From the NCBI GenBank assembly GCA_020080175.1, contig JAGHQL010000027.1, forward strand, positions 115,854-179,853: a stretch of 64,000 bases of DNA, read 5' to 3'. Under the pieces are notes generated by a model, which searched no databases, was not told where the DNA came from, and was given only the letters and a program-made list of their open reading frames with translations. This DNA comes from Glutinoglossum americanum (Eukaryota; Ascomycota; Geoglossomycetes; Geoglossales; Geoglossaceae). Made by a program: the position numbers and the translations under genes. Shown here in pieces: positions 1-12,721 of the stretch. Position 1 is the stretch's first letter, and the number at the start of each line of letters is the position of its first letter.

Positions 1-2031
1 GATTCCCCCCAAACCGCCAACGACCACCTCGAACCCTCGCCACCAATAGAATTTATCGGACAAGCCTATGCACAGTACAGGTATCACTGAAGCCGACACC
101 AGATCCGAGATCAGGAATATCTGCAGAACAGATGGCGACTTGAGAGCAACCACCACGACAGGAAAAATGACGAGAACTACCCCGGCACGGACCCACCAGA
201 TCCCCAGTCTGTTGCGGAATAAGTCATTAGATGCTGTAGAAACCATGGCGGACTGAAGACTGTCGAATGCGGCAGTGCTGAGCGACACTACCATAATCAA
301 CACAATTCCAACTACCCAGGCGGGTAGTTGTCCCAGGAGGAGAAAAAAAGCAATGGATCCTGATTGTGGCGGAGTACCAGGCCAAACCCCAGCCCAGGCC
401 GCCAAAAGGCCTGTGGAGCCAACCAGGACTAGTATAATTAGCACGGCAACAGTGGCGATTGAGACTCCAATCATCAAGTCCCGGTCCGTTTTCGAGGCAA
501 AAGTTCGCATCCAAAGACCCTGAGCCGAAAAAGTTAGCATAGGCCGCATTTCCCGAAGCAGATCACAGCGACCCACCGAGAGGAAAAAATCATTGGTCAG
601 GATCGCCACGGGCAATATATATATCAGCTGCCAACCAAGAAGGCTCGGTTTTAGCAGATGGGAAGAATCTATGAGACTACGATCGATATGAGTCTTCGCG
701 CCAACAGTAATAACACCAAGTATCACGAGTCCCACGACCATCGCACCCTGAATATTGTCTGTAGCGAAAGAGACCCGGAAGCCGCCAAGAGCTAAAATGG
801 TCAGCGTAGTTCAGAAACAGTAGAGGCGGAAGCAATACACGTATAGATGGTTGTAATGGCACACTCGACAATGACGGCCGGCAACCCGTTCAAACCAGTC
901 AAAGAGTTAATGATTTGCTGCAAAGCAGAGAGCTCCGCGACCATGTACAAGAACATCGTAACAATGCTTCCCAAATTAGCTAGCCGTTTAGGTCCTATTA
1001 GGCTATATGTAGGGACTTACGTGAAGAAGCTGAGATACAATGCTGTAATTGCCCCATATCTCTGCCTAGTCCATTCAGTGAGGACAAACCCATCGGGTGC
1101 CTTTTTCCTGATGATAGGTCCGAGATATCCAAAAATTAACAATGGCAAAGCGGATGCAAGGGCGTAGACAACTAAGCCCTGAACACCAGCAATGGTCGAG
1201 ATTTCCGGGTAGATAAAAAGAATGCTAGAGCCAAGGACTGCCGAAAGAAGTGCAAGCACTGCCGTCAGTTCACCAATCTAAGGTAGGGGGTTATTCTCTT
1301 TCGAAAAGCGGCAGCACATTCCCCACGCAAGCATTAACTTGATCGAGTAATTACGGTGCAATCTCAGCTTCGTTTAGCGGGAGGTCTCGAGGATCTCTTC
1401 CACAGCCACAGGGAAGTTAGATCCCCAAGGCCCGCTCAAACTCGGCGCCCGTAGTGAAGCCGCGCAAAAGCAAATCATTGGACCCCTCCTCGCCTGCCTT
1501 CTACCGGAAGACTTCCAGCGAGACTTAGAGGGGTTCCAAGGAGAAGACTTTGCGTTAAACCTTACAAGTACGAACCTGATCATGGCATCCGTTTCATGCT
1601 TTACCCTTTGCTTCCGCTGCATCTAATGTCCGTATTCTCTATTGACATTGCTGCCGCTTCTCGACACTCAAGCTGACTTGGATGCCCGTATAACAACTCA
1701 CCAGAAGCTATGAAATTCAAGGCGAGGGGGATAGCTAGTGACGAGTTAGCTCATCATATAGAACTGGTAGTCTTGCTAAGAAGTAGGATGCGGGGCCGCG
1801 AGATAACAGCAACGCGCATTGATGTCTGACCCTTCTGCGTCCGGTTGCTCGAAAGGAACTCGGACTTTGTCTGACGACGGAGTGTCCACGCAATGTAGAG
1901 ACCGATCGCACTGGACGGACACAGGGTTAGCAATTGCAATCGTGCAACGAGACCAATTAGGAAAATTACAGAAACAGGCCGTAGGTGAGATAGATCAAGG
2001 CATTGGAAGCCTGAAACGAAGGTTGACCCAT
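1..2031 (-). CDS. Sodium:solute symporter (SSS/DUR3-type) transporter, 3' end beyond window
   Basis: Likely exons on the minus strand are 2031-1970, 1910-1831, 1734-1702, 1237-1021, 966-839 and 791-1. Splicing these gives about 437 residues in one open frame, running off the left edge. The protein starts MGQPSFQ, followed by a hydrophobic first helix, and carries the SSS-family stretches GFVLTEWTRQRYG, GGFRVSFATDNIQGAMV, the FSAQG and LWMRTFASKTDRD segment and STAAFDSLQSAM. These are typical of fungal plasma-membrane urea/polyamine-type (DUR3-like) sodium- or proton-coupled symporters. The substrate cannot be told from sequence. Apparent stops near 800-840 disappear if a 47-nt GT-AG intron with a CTGAC branch site is removed (792-838). 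The intron at 1238-1701 is 464 nt, about nine times longer than the others. No lesion is seen in the visible part. Confidence is high for family, moderate for exact exon ends. Confidence 0.85.
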
Positions 2032-3262
2032 TGCGGCTCGGGGATTAACGATTCTTTGATCAATGCTAGTTAACAGGTGATAAACGGAGAGGTCTGAAGG
2101 GTACCAGCTAAAGGTGGCGGCGGTGATGCCATGTTCTTAAGGAAACTTGCGAGTGGTGCCCCACCAAAAATTGTTAGGTTATCTAATCCCGCTAACTCCA
2201 GGTTGCCGCCGCTAACCGCAGTCTAACCTACTCTGTACAAGCACTCCGTGCTACGCAGGGTATACTATGCGCGAGATAATCATAACTACTTGTTAAGCTG
2301 AACTCGAAATTAGTGCAAACTCTCCTTATGGTAGGGTGAGAACATACGAGTCCCACCATCTCCGGAAGTCCTTCCTTTTCCGCGTCAAAGCAAATACTAC
2401 ACGTGGAACTCGTATCTTGGCTTTACTCCTCGGCAGTAACATAGCACTCATCTCGGATTGCAGAGAATAAGAAATCAAGATCATAGACATTGCCATTGAT
2501 CGCTCAAGTGAACGAAGACTTGAGCTACGGGAGCTAATCTAGACCGCATAGATCTCTTCGCCGCCTGCTTCCTGCATCCATCGCAAGGACTCTCGCTGGT
2601 CGGCCTACCTGTGAAATACAGCAGAGCAACTCTTTCACAGGGAACTACATGCGAAATATGTTCACCCACTCACGTCCCCGTAAACCGCATCTCGCGAGTC
2701 GATACTGTTGGCCAGACATATCGATCGACTTCCAGCCCGAAGAAGAGTGAAATGAAAACAGGAGCCATCGTATCGAATAGAACAGACTTTTTTGCGGCTG
2801 CAGAGAGTTCAACGCTCTTGCCGCCTCAATCTCCGCACCCCTCGGGATGAACAGCAATGTCAACCCAGCACAAATAGCTGATACTCAAAGAACAACTTGT
2901 CCCCGACATAGCGAAATAGCAAATCGCGCACTCTAGAACACGGACGCCCGCCTTCCCGGAAGGTAGCGGTAATTGTCAAACCGTCAACTCCTACAATTAG
3001 AAAACCCATCATTATCTCTCAGCCGCAAGCGGCTTTAGGATATTTGATGTCTGACAGGAAATAATGAACACATTCCCCACGAAGAGACCGAAAAGGATAG
3101 AACCTTAACAGAACGAAAATAAAAACACGAGATTAGATACTAAAGCAACGGCCACCCCTGGCATGTAATAGGAAACGCCACCTATGGAAGCCATCAATAG
3201 CTTTCACGAACTTTAGAACGAACACGAGCTAATGTGGCTTCAAAGCACACTCGAAGAAAACA
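2032..3262. other. Intergenic, no supported gene
   Basis: This stretch holds the promoter of the SSS transporter and the 3' flank of the RIM4-like gene. Only short open frames occur. One on the minus strand (about 2669-2481) contains CDGCRK, faintly like a cysteine-rich motif, but it has no supporting context and I do not call it. Confidence 0.5.
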
Positions 3263-6200
3263 CTAGGAAGCAGGAGCCTGCTCCTCGAATCGGCCAGTAG
3301 GCATGGATGGGCTATTTCCGGATCTACGCTCCTCACAACCTTGAGGATATCCAGTAGCCGGCTGCTGGACTCCGTGAGCAACCTGTCCGGCCTCTGGGGT
3401 CTGGTATGGGTATGCTCCCATGTGGTACTGGCCATATGGAATCCCCGCAGTCGGGTATGCAAAATGTCCCATCGTCTGAGGGAATATTTGGTACGGAACA
3501 CTATGTGGGTGTTGACCAGTAGAGCTGCTCGGCGCTGAAGCAGGTGATTGCGCCTGCTCATGATTGTAATGGGGATACCAGCCCGGGTGAGGATAACTGC
3601 CCTGGGCAATCATGCTAGGAGCTAGACCAGGGACGGAATCATCTTCTGGAGCGTGGCTGCCAGAATATTTTTGAGACGGCCCATGTAAGCCCATTGGATA
3701 TTGGGTACCGAAATTCCAGTAATGATGGGGCTCGACCATTGCCCCAAACGGCACCATATATTGCTGAGGAAACATTGCGCGGACCCCATCGGAAGCCATT
3801 GAAATTGCAGTCATCCCTCCATTAAGACTGGCCGCGATATTGGGAGTCTGAAGGCGGATAAGGTCATCCGATTGCTCGTGAACCATACGCCGAAAGTGGC
3901 TTGGGATTGTGCTGGATTCTCCAGAGCTTTGTACACCACGCAAATGCATGAGCCTGAGAGCGGCACGAGCAACTGGGTCAACCAATTCGCGAACGCGAAC
4001 CTGTATCTTACGGCCATGCCAGAAATTGTTATGCTAGTCCTAAATTCAGTAGACGCCTACCAAATGCAACGTAACATTACAACACTTACTTCAGTGTCGA
4101 TCGCTCTTGCAGCTTCTTCTTGCCTAGAAAATCGGACAAAAGCATAGCATACCCAACCAGGCCCTTCATGTGAGAGTTTAGCAAGCCTGTTGTTAATTAC
4201 TTTTGCCGCACGCATTGGCAGATACTCACCACCCCTTGACGCTTTCACATGTACGCTGGCACTTACAACTCTACCATGCTTTCCGAAGTAACGAATAAGT
4301 TCGTCTTCTGTGGTCGTCTCTGGATCGAGTCCTGAGATATGAATGGCGAACGGGTCTGTCTCCATCCGTGGCATTGACCCCGCCGCCGTCTGCGGGATAG
4401 GCGGAACTTCGACTTGAAAGTTGGGGTCATTCCGAAGAAACTTCGCCGGCCATTGGTCAGTTTATACGGGGTAGCTTAATGGAATAGTGGACTTAGATGC
4501 GAGTGGAACTTACCAACTGAGCATCTTTGGCATCTTGGAAGTAGACGTATTTCACGAAACACCCTCTAGGCAGACGGTACAATGCCATTTCTGTTTCAGT
4601 CGGGTACGTGATTGATTCAAGTTCTCCAAAAGGCTCCATAATCTCGCGAGCTTGCATAGTGCTAACAGGGCGTCCATTCAAATTGCTTATATAGAGCACG
4701 CCTGCGAATAACTCCTAAGTTAGGTGCTTATCTAGGGTGGGGCGCAAACAGCGGCCAGAGAATCACACTTGCACATACGGTTAACCCGAGCCCGCTCCGT
4801 GCGGACTCTGCGACCATCGATGACTCTCCCACGTCCTTCCGTAATCGCGCGGCGGGCGTTGTCATCCTTCTTTTTATTCGGCCCTGTCAGTGACGACTCT
4901 GCTAAAGCGAAATCAGAGTAAAGGTAAAGTAGCTCACCTCATACTGGACAAACGCGAAGGGCATCTGCCTATTATCGCGTCGTATTTTTACCCAGCACTT
5001 CCCAAATTCGGTAAAGACAGTTGAAACAGAATGTTCGAGCTCCTCATCTGTGCTCGTTTGCAATAAGCTGAAAAATAATGTTAGTAATAGTAGCTGAGGA
5101 GGTAAAGGAAATCACAAACTTTGCCACGAATACGCAAGCACTAGGTAGAAACTTAGCTTGAGCATTTTCAGCGGAAATTGGCTCTTCAGCGTCTCCAACA
5201 CGGCCTCCCTGTGGAGAAGCATTGCGATGCGAAGCAAGGTCTGAAGCAGGTGCTACCGAGGAGTTCCGATGCTCGGCACTTGGAGTGCCCTGAGATTGGC
5301 GCCAGTTTGGAGATTTTCCACTTCGACGTGGAGTGCCCTTCTTCGGAGACATGAATGGATCATCCGTACCACTCACTCTACCATGGACAACAAACTTTGA
5401 GGGAGTGGCTGGCGTATTGCCACTAGGGCTATTGAACGTCTGTCGACGTCCTCCAGGAGAAGAGCTTGACGTGTTGTTGGTGCTGCGCCGAGCGCGGTAA
5501 TATCGCTGCCCTTTAGGGATTCTGGGAGGGCTGGTTCCAGTACCTGTGCTCTGAGCAACGGACCCAACAGTGGGGTCATTGCGGATATCAGACAATGTTC
5601 GCGGACGCCCAGTTTGCCCTTTGGATGCTGTAGGACGACGCAAGTCGTGAATTGGATGGGGGCTCGAGAGAAGCCCTGTAGCTGGAGAACTATGTCCTGT
5701 TTTACCAGAGTTGACAAACGGTTTAAGACCTAAAGGTTTGCTAGAACGGCGGACTATAAAAAGGGTGGCGTGTAAGTAAGAGCTTGGATTGACTCGAAAT
5801 CATACCCTGCAGGAAAGAGCGACGGCAAGAAAATAGGCAACCGCCCACGAAAATGAACTATCAGAAAGGAAACAATTGGAAATGGAGCGAGTTATTCTGA
5901 GCTGCGAAAGGCTTGGAATAGGCACTAACAGTTGCTAAGCCAAGGAAAACATCGGCATTGACTCATTCATGAAATTCTTCAACGCAAACAGAGATGGCTA
6001 TGGCGCCATGCGATATGGCAGCAAACGCAATCCGCTGTCAGGCTTGCTATTTGGGCAGCTATAAAGCATAGGTATGCCTACTTAGAAAACTGATAGGCAA
6101 CACACTCAATTGACCATCGCCAGAAGTCCTTTAAAGCAGAAAATAGGATATATCTGGCAAGGGAGAAACGCCGAGACTCGTGAGGAAGCGTACAGATAAC

Positions 6201-6515
6201 ATGCTAACAACGGCAGAAGAGCTAGAGTACATGGCAATGGAGCCTTATATGCAATCGCGATATGAACGGAAAAGGGGAAATGGAACAAGAGCACGTACCT
6301 AGCAGCCCGTCTTCTTGGGGGGTGGCCGGATCGCTGCCATCTATTTCGGTATCCCCATAAGTGCTAGCAGGAGACGGCCCGTGAAGAGAAACTTGATGGT
6401 TTCCTTTGATGACAGAATCCCCATTCTCTACAGATGACGCGTCGTCATAGTCATTCGTAGACCTACTTGGCGACTTATGAGGAGTTGCCGGTGAGAACAT
6501 CTTCATGTTTGACAT
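3263..6515 (-). CDS. RIM4-like protein with several RNA-recognition motifs
   Basis: Proposed exons are 6515-6299, 5753-5120, 5067-4938, 4896-4779, 4701-4514, 4440-4090 and 4000-3263, giving 791 residues with consistent phase at each junction. The N-terminal third is low complexity (Ser/Thr/Pro/Gly). A first RRM follows (ACVFVA, later MPFAFVQYE and DDNARRAI, then GRVIDGRRVRTERARVNR). A second RRM-like unit starts VLYISNLNGRP and a third PFAIHISGLDPETTTEDEL with CYAFVRF. The C-terminus is rich in Pro, Tyr, Gln and Gly. The first RRM resembles budding-yeast Rim4, a meiotic translational repressor that forms amyloid-like assemblies, and low-complexity tails fit that. Function here is inferred by family. 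The first intron (5754-6298, 545 nt) is long and could hide another exon. The 43-nt intron at 4897-4937 uses a GAG acceptor and is the least certain junction. Confidence 0.75.
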
Positions 6516-8403
6516 TTGGGAGAGTGACTTTTATAAGAGATACAGGATATGTATCGTGAATTAAGGGTGAAACGAGCGTACAGTATATGAAGAAGGATGA
6601 AGCCTGTACTGCCAAACAATGTTGGATTGCGCAAGGGCTTCAAGCGGGAATGACAGTGCTGGGTGCAGGCTTCTCTGATAGCGGCAACGAAGCGACTGAA
6701 GTGAAGTGGGAACACAGAGGAAGTAGAGACAGACAATTAGATCTTCCTGCTTCAGTAGGTGGGAGAGTTGCTGTAAAAGATCGGCCCTTGAAATAGCGAG
6801 AGCGAGACTTGAAAGTGAGGAGAAGAGTGTGCGAAAGTGCGAGTAGTGTGGGGTGTTTTATAGGCGAAGGCGTAGCGAGACAGGACATGTTTACGGAATG
6901 GAGATAGGGCTTAGGTCAATTTCCCAAAGAAGAATAAAGGCATCTTAAGCCATCAGGCCTGTTCAAGCCAGGCTGTGCTATACGTACAAAACGTGGCCAA
7001 ACATTGTGCTCCGAGGCATCTACATCGGCATCTGCCTCTGTATCTGCCTCTGTATCTCTCCATGACCTCCTACCGCAGAGCAAGAGAAGGATATGTCTCG
7101 AGGCCATCATTGCCCGCTAGCCAAGATGCCTTTTGTCTTCTCTCCACGCGAAGTAGTGTGATTGCCGCCACGGGCAATGATGGACCGATCGCACTTTCTC
7201 AGCTTGGGCTTTTGGGTTTTGATGTTGAAGCAGCTCAACCACTGCGAACTTGGGGACATAATTTTCGCTTATTGCTCCTGTTAAGAACTAGTGCATAACC
7301 TTATTCCAATGATGTCGGACTGAGCCGCACGAACTTTCCTATTGTTCCGCCCGGATAAGACACAGGCGCCCTACGAATGTGTGAGTATGCATAAGTCGCC
7401 TAGCTTACACATAAGGTGGTACATGTAATCAACCTTTAGAGAAATCTCACCCTACCATCGGCTCATAGATCTTGCCACACCCTCCCTAGATTTATTATTT
7501 CCCACTTCTTTCAGGGTTAATCACCTGAATACCACAATTTTCCTGTTTTACTCGCTCGGACGCCACAAGAAGTTTACTGGAATATCACGATTTTGGGTGT
7601 GGCCTACTTACCAATTATATTTCATCTATCCTCTTTTCATTCTCTAGGGGCCACGTGCTAACATAATACTTAGAAGTCTATCCCAAGGTTATAGTTGAAA
7701 GTATGCACTTTAATGCGACGGTGGTACTTAGGAGGACTGTGTATAGGGATTTCCTCAATATTTGCAACCCACAACGTTTTGCATGTTGACCCGTGTGGTA
7801 TTTTGGCCAACCTTTTACGGCAGAGTGTATTATAAAATCTTTTTTTCCAGCAGCACGGTCACGAGAGTCCTTCCCGAATGCATATATTGGGATTCAACAG
7901 CGGCTCATGAGAGTCTCTCCTGAACAAAAACTCCATGCACATTGGCAGTCTTCAGAGGGATGTTTGCAGCTTAGAGGGAGGCTATTTATCAGCATGTGCA
8001 GCTGACTATTGATAATATTTTCTGCATTGACTTCTATTTTTTCCTAGCAGGCTTTGTGTTGTTATCCGAGCGGGGGATGAGACGAAAAGTTAAAGGATTG
8101 ACAATGCAAGATGCCGCCATATTAAATTAGAATTATTCTGGCTATAGGTACTCCTCTCATGGGACGTGGCCGTCGTGGTTAGAATATTTAGGCTGCAGCA
8201 CTTTTGGTCAGTGGGGGGCGGTGGCGTTGCGGGGATAAATAATTATTGCTTTCAGTTTTCTATTTTCGCGGTACTGGAGGTTTAGCGGCCCAAAAAAAAA
8301 GTACAACCTCACATGGACCATTTACCCGGTTGCATGTCATAGCCACCTCTTTCCGACGTATCTTCCGATGATAATCAGTTCTACAGTGTAACCTCCGCTC
8401 AGG
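6516..8403. other. Long divergent intergenic region
   Basis: Upstream region of both the RIM4-like gene (minus) and CIA30 (plus). A minus-strand open frame of 82 codons (6888-6640) lies upstream of the RIM4-like start and might be a leader ORF, but nothing else supports it. The part from about 7300 is AT-rich with no recognisable gene, tRNA or repeat. Confidence 0.5.
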
Positions 8404-9226
8404 ATGAGGGCATCCCCACAATTGCTTTCAAAAGGCTTCATCGGCCGCAGTCTAGATGAATTTAAACGCTATGCAAATATTGGTATGCCGTCATTTTGAA
8501 ACATCGTCATTCAAATGCTGACAACCAATGCCAATAGCCCTCAAACAAGAAGGCATTCGTACACCAAGTGCGCCCTTCCCACTAATCTATTTTCACGACC
8601 ACTCTTCCCTCTCGGCTTGTAAAGTCATGTCGGATGCAGACATTGGAGGCTTCTCCAAAGCGAGCCTTGACTACATCCAGCCTGGCTCAGCTGGGAACCC
8701 AAATGGCTGTACAAGATTCCATGGATCTATCTCCACTCAGCTACCTCCAAACGACCCGCAAGTTCAACGTACGGGCTATGCGGCCTGGCGCACATTGGAC
8801 CGACGTCCGACGATATTTGGCAGGAGCGTGTGGGATATAGACCCATACACATACTTAGCGATGCGCATCAAGAGCGATGGGCGAAAATACTTTGTGAATC
8901 TGCAAACTGACTCAATTGTGCCAACTGATATCCACCAGCACCGGCTGTTCGCACGACGTCCTGGGGAGTGGGAGACTGTGTTGATCAAGTGGAATGAGTT
9001 TGTCAGGACAAACCACGGTCAGGTTGTGGAGCCACAGACAGAGATATTGAGACAAAATGTGAAGACTGTTGGGGTGGGACTAATCGATCGCGTTCCTGGA
9101 CCATTCGAGCTCTTTATAGAGAGAATATGGGCGACGAACGGGCTAACTGATCACGATGCGAGGGAGGATGGAAGGATTGGCGGATGGGATAGTAAGGAAG
9201 CAGAAACCGACGATAAAAGGTCATAA
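8404..9226 (+). CDS. CIA30/NDUFAF1-type complex I intermediate-associated protein
   Basis: Two exons, 8404-8482 and 8538-9226, encode 255 residues. The start MRASPQLL was chosen because splicing a 55-nt intron (GTATGC donor, CTGAC branch, AATAG acceptor) joins GFIGRSLDEFKRYANI to ALKQEGIRTPS, an N-terminus usual for fungal CIA30. An in-frame ATG at 8528 lies inside that intron. The core CIA30 signature follows: CKVMSDADIGGFSKASLD, GYAAWRT, FGRSVWDIDPYTYLAMRI, FVNLQTDS and TVGVGLIDRVPGPFEL. The family is a mitochondrial chaperone-like factor that binds assembly intermediates of the membrane arm of NADH:ubiquinone oxidoreductase. Length fits the family. No lesion is visible. Confidence 0.88.
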
Positions 9227-9448
9227 TCTGGAATTTGCTTCCTGAATGGCGAGGTTCCTGGCGTCTCGGTGCAACATTTAAAATGTAAAAATTTCTACTC
9301 AAACATCTGGGGAAGGTGTGATCCTATGTTCTGTACACTGGGGCTAAACCACGGGGCTATAAGTAGACAGCAAAAATAAGTTTAAGCGTCTACCTAGACA
9401 TCTTGTACATGCTCCCCTTCATGTCTGAGCCTTGGAACTCTCAACCTA

Positions 9449-9978
9449 TCACTGGGCCTTTGCCTTCTTGCCTGGCTCACGATCCTCTCCTAAGAACCCA
9501 AGTAAATAGGCGACTCGTGCGAGAAAGAGAGCACCAGTAAAACAGATATTGCCCCAAGCCATTGCATTCCAGTTCGTAACATCAAAAAAGCTTTCACGGC
9601 CCATGACATGGTATGTGACAGCAAGGTGACCGATATCCCCTAGCAACAGCACTAAGAGGTAGCGGCGGGCGACCTGCGCCGATGTTGTTGTGTACAGCAC
9701 AGCTATACCGATGAATCCTATGAGCAGGTACACATTACCAAGTTGAAGGGCAATAATGTATTCGTTTGGGGTCAGAGCATGAAGAGGAGTATTTGGCAGC
9801 TGGTCCGCGACGAAAGAGGCGGGGGAGACGATTGCCGCGAGGAAGCCGGCAACCCTAGAGAGTTATAAAGTTAGGGGGATGTGGTCGGCAACGCTGGTTG
9901 GCTCTAGGCCACTTACATAGAAATAGGCTCGCAGACGGTGAAGATAAATCTCGGGATAGGAGGGAAAATGGCCGCCAT
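9449..9978 (-). CDS. Small four-helix membrane protein, DUF7704-type
   Basis: Exons 9978-9917 and 9854-9449 give 155 residues: MAAIFPPIPRFIFTVCEPIS, then VAGFLAAIVSP, a second helix around LQLGNVYLLIGFIGIAVLYT, a third around YLLVLLLGDIGHLAVTYHVMG and a fourth around WGNICFTGALFLARVAYLLG, ending in a short basic tail. The order and the WNAMAWGN motif match a family of small fungal membrane proteins that I know as DUF7704. No biochemical role is known to me. It is divergently oriented to the Tay1-like gene (580 bp between starts). An open frame upstream (10114-9863) overlaps the first exon in another frame and is taken as leader noise. Confidence 0.75.
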
Positions 9979-10557
9979 GGTGAATTGTGCTAATTTGGTT
10001 GATTCGTGATGGTCTATGAATAAGGCGGCATAGGGGATCCTCGGACATCTTATGTACCACTGTAGGCCCTAGGTCTCGCTTAAGCTTCACAGCGGGTGGG
10101 GGCGACTTGGCCATGTAGATTTAGTGACAATTTAGCCTAAAGTGGGGAAGGGAAGGTCTCAACGAGGTCCAAGCGAAGAGTCTGAGGACTTTATATGTCC
10201 TTTCTCATCATATCCATATCCCATTTTTGTATGTACCTGCGCCATACACCATACGCCATATATATAGCCCTTGGCGCCTGTCTTCAATCGTATAGTATAA
10301 TACTCATTTGCACCACATAACTATGCCCTGCGCGGCTGTATCAATATAAGCATGCACTGCTGATTCCTTCTTGTTCTCGTTCCTGCTCCTGCATCGCTGG
10401 TCCGCCAGAAAGAAGGACAGACTCAATCGACCCCACAACACGACGTCTCTTCCTCTGGCAAAAACCGCCTCCACGCACAACTTATCACAGCACTTCAGGC
10501 ACAGGCTGAGTCACCGACACCACCGCGATCCAAGGCGGATATATCAATTTCGAGACG
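9979..10557. other. Shared divergent promoter region
   Basis: Lies between the starts of the DUF7704-type gene and the Tay1/Teb1-like gene. It has AT-rich stretches (ATATATA near 10259) and a run of short frames. No specific site can be named. Confidence 0.5.
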
Positions 10558-12721
10558 ATGGCCGCAGAGCCGCGTCTCACCGCTCTCCTCGATGATCCTC
10601 TGAACCTATTTCGCAGTATCTCTCAACACCCGTCATTACAACTCCCTCCTCTACAAGACCCAATACCTTCGCTCTCTGCAAGTAGGCCGCTTCCATTGGA
10701 GCCCAGCGCTAGCGCCAATAGAGATGCTCACGCCAGCCCTGCCCCTCAGTATTCAATTTCTGCGGGGAGGGCTGCTGGTGGGAAGACAAGAGCCGCCAAC
10801 GGCGGTCTTAATGGTGGAGAGAATGTTGCTCAGTTGGTAGAAGGCGTGGGAAAAGCCGTGGAGAAATCGTCGACATTACCCAACGCAAATAGAAGCCAGG
10901 CTCGACAAAAGAACACCAATGAAATGGCGGAGAGCACTCAGGCATCAAGCTCTAGGAAGCGGCAGAAGGTAGATGCGGACGGTGAAGCCGACAATAGCTA
11001 CTTGCAGCTACCCAAGATGTGCAAGAAGCGTGCGCACTCGGGTCGTGCTCCTTCGCTTGCGGGACTTGAGCACATCGTCAGTCCCCTCAATGTGGCTGGC
11101 TCACCTGGCGTTGGAACTGCCTATCCACCAATAGCACCAGGTGCCTTCGAGGACGCGCATGGAAGGAATGCACTGAACGCAGATCCGGCGATAACGAGAG
11201 AAGCTGCTGCAAGCGGTCCAGTTGGGGATGCTAGCAATGGTTCTGCGGAGAAGCCTTCGAAGAGGGAAAATCGTCGACCTAGACGAAAGTGGGGGGAGCA
11301 AGAGACAGACCATTTGCTTAAGGGTGTATCTCTATATGGGGTTGGAAGCTGGAAAAAGATTTTGGAGCACCCTGGATTTAGCTTTAACGCAAGAAGCTCG
11401 ATTGATCTGAAAGATCGGTAAGATATTGTACTCTGCATCGGTTTATTGTCAAGATACGGGCGCTGACATGGCTGTGTTTGCCATTTTAAGGTTTCGTACA
11501 TGCTTTCCACAGGAGTATCGAAAGCACCTAGACTCCAAACCCAACGGTTCCAATAACACGGTCGAAAGACCTCAGGGTTCAACTTCAGCGCCGAGACCCT
11601 TACCAAGCGTCATACCAGAGAATATCCTCAATGTACAGGACTCTCCAACCAGCTCCGCCAGCGCGGCATCGCCCCAAAACATTTCCCCATCACCTTCCAG
11701 GCGGCCTAGAAAGTCCCGTACTGACCGCAAAAGCACCGGTGACCTTGTTCGGCTAGGCATAGAAGGTCCTTTCCCCAAAGCGCAGCGGCGCGAGCGGCGG
11801 GCCTTCACAGACGAAGAGGATGCAGACTTATTAAGGGGCTACCAAATTTACGGTCCCTTGTGGAGCTCCATTCAAAGCGACCCCCGCCTCAATTTGGGCT
11901 CCAGACGGTCGATGGATGTGAGAGATAGGTTTAGAAACAGGTATCCAGAGAAGTACGCGGAGGCTGGATACAAAACCAGGTCGAAGAGCTTTCCGAAGTC
12001 ACCACTCCGGACAAGTGGCAAAGGCGATGAAGAGGCTGACCGGCCTATGTCACCTTTGTCTTCCAACCCCGCTGATTCAGGGAAGACGAAAGAAGGCCGG
12101 CCCAGAGGCACCGGGAATGCAGCCGGTGGTCTGAACGCTACGGACGAGACCCAGGTATCTACTGGCAACCTCTCTGATTTCGGCGACAGTTCTTTACCGG
12201 CATTCTCGTCGCAAGGCACCGGAGAGTCGGAGATCCAACGCCTTCTACTCGACCACATTCACCCACTAGCAACATGGAACTCCTCACGACCGCCCATACT
12301 TAGCAACGCAAACACCATCCACATACCCAACACCGAGCCACAAGACCGCACCGACCCCGACCTCACCGACCCGCCCTCTCAAACCGCCTCCCAACTTGCT
12401 ACTCAACACCTTCTACCCAACCCGCCAAAATCTTCCCGCCCCCAACCACAGCCACAGCCACAGCCACACTTCCTCTCCACCCTCCCTCCACTCCTCGACC
12501 CCCTTGATTCCACTCTCACATCCTCTGCTTTAACATTCCTGAACTATAAAGTAGCCGATACAATACCTAAGCGCGCTGGCCCTCCTGATAGCCGGAATCT
12601 GAATGGGGTATCGGATATCATTGCTGGGTTGAATTGGGAGGATATGGCGACGCACCCGATGTTTGATATTGATACTGGGGTGGGGGGTGGAGAAGATGGT
12701 GGGATCGTGAAGGGGAAATGA
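10558..12721 (+). CDS. Tay1/Teb1-type protein with two telobox Myb domains
   Basis: Exons 10558-11417 and 11491-12721 encode 696 residues. The first Myb/SANT domain (about residues 240-295) begins RRKWGEQETDHLLKGV and ends SSIDLKDRFRT, with the intron splitting the recognition helix. The second (about 385-440) begins RRAFTDEEDADLLRGYQIYG and ends RRSMDVRDRFRNRYPEKY. The D-x-K/R-D-R-F-R recognition helices are telobox-like. Two such domains in one protein is the arrangement of Yarrowia Tay1 and fission-yeast Teb1, which bind telomere-repeat-like DNA and also act as transcription factors. The rest is low complexity, with a short Gln-Pro repeat near 12445-12465. Whether it binds telomeres or promoters here is not decidable. 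No defect is seen. Confidence 0.78.

Noticed and set aside
792-838. Apparent stop and frameshift in the SSS transporter
   Set aside because: Explained by a 47-nt intron with CTGAC branch and TTTTAG acceptor that restores the family sequence.
2481-2669. Minus-strand frame with CDGCRK as a zinc-cluster gene
   Set aside because: Only one cysteine pair, no neighbouring exons and no family pattern.
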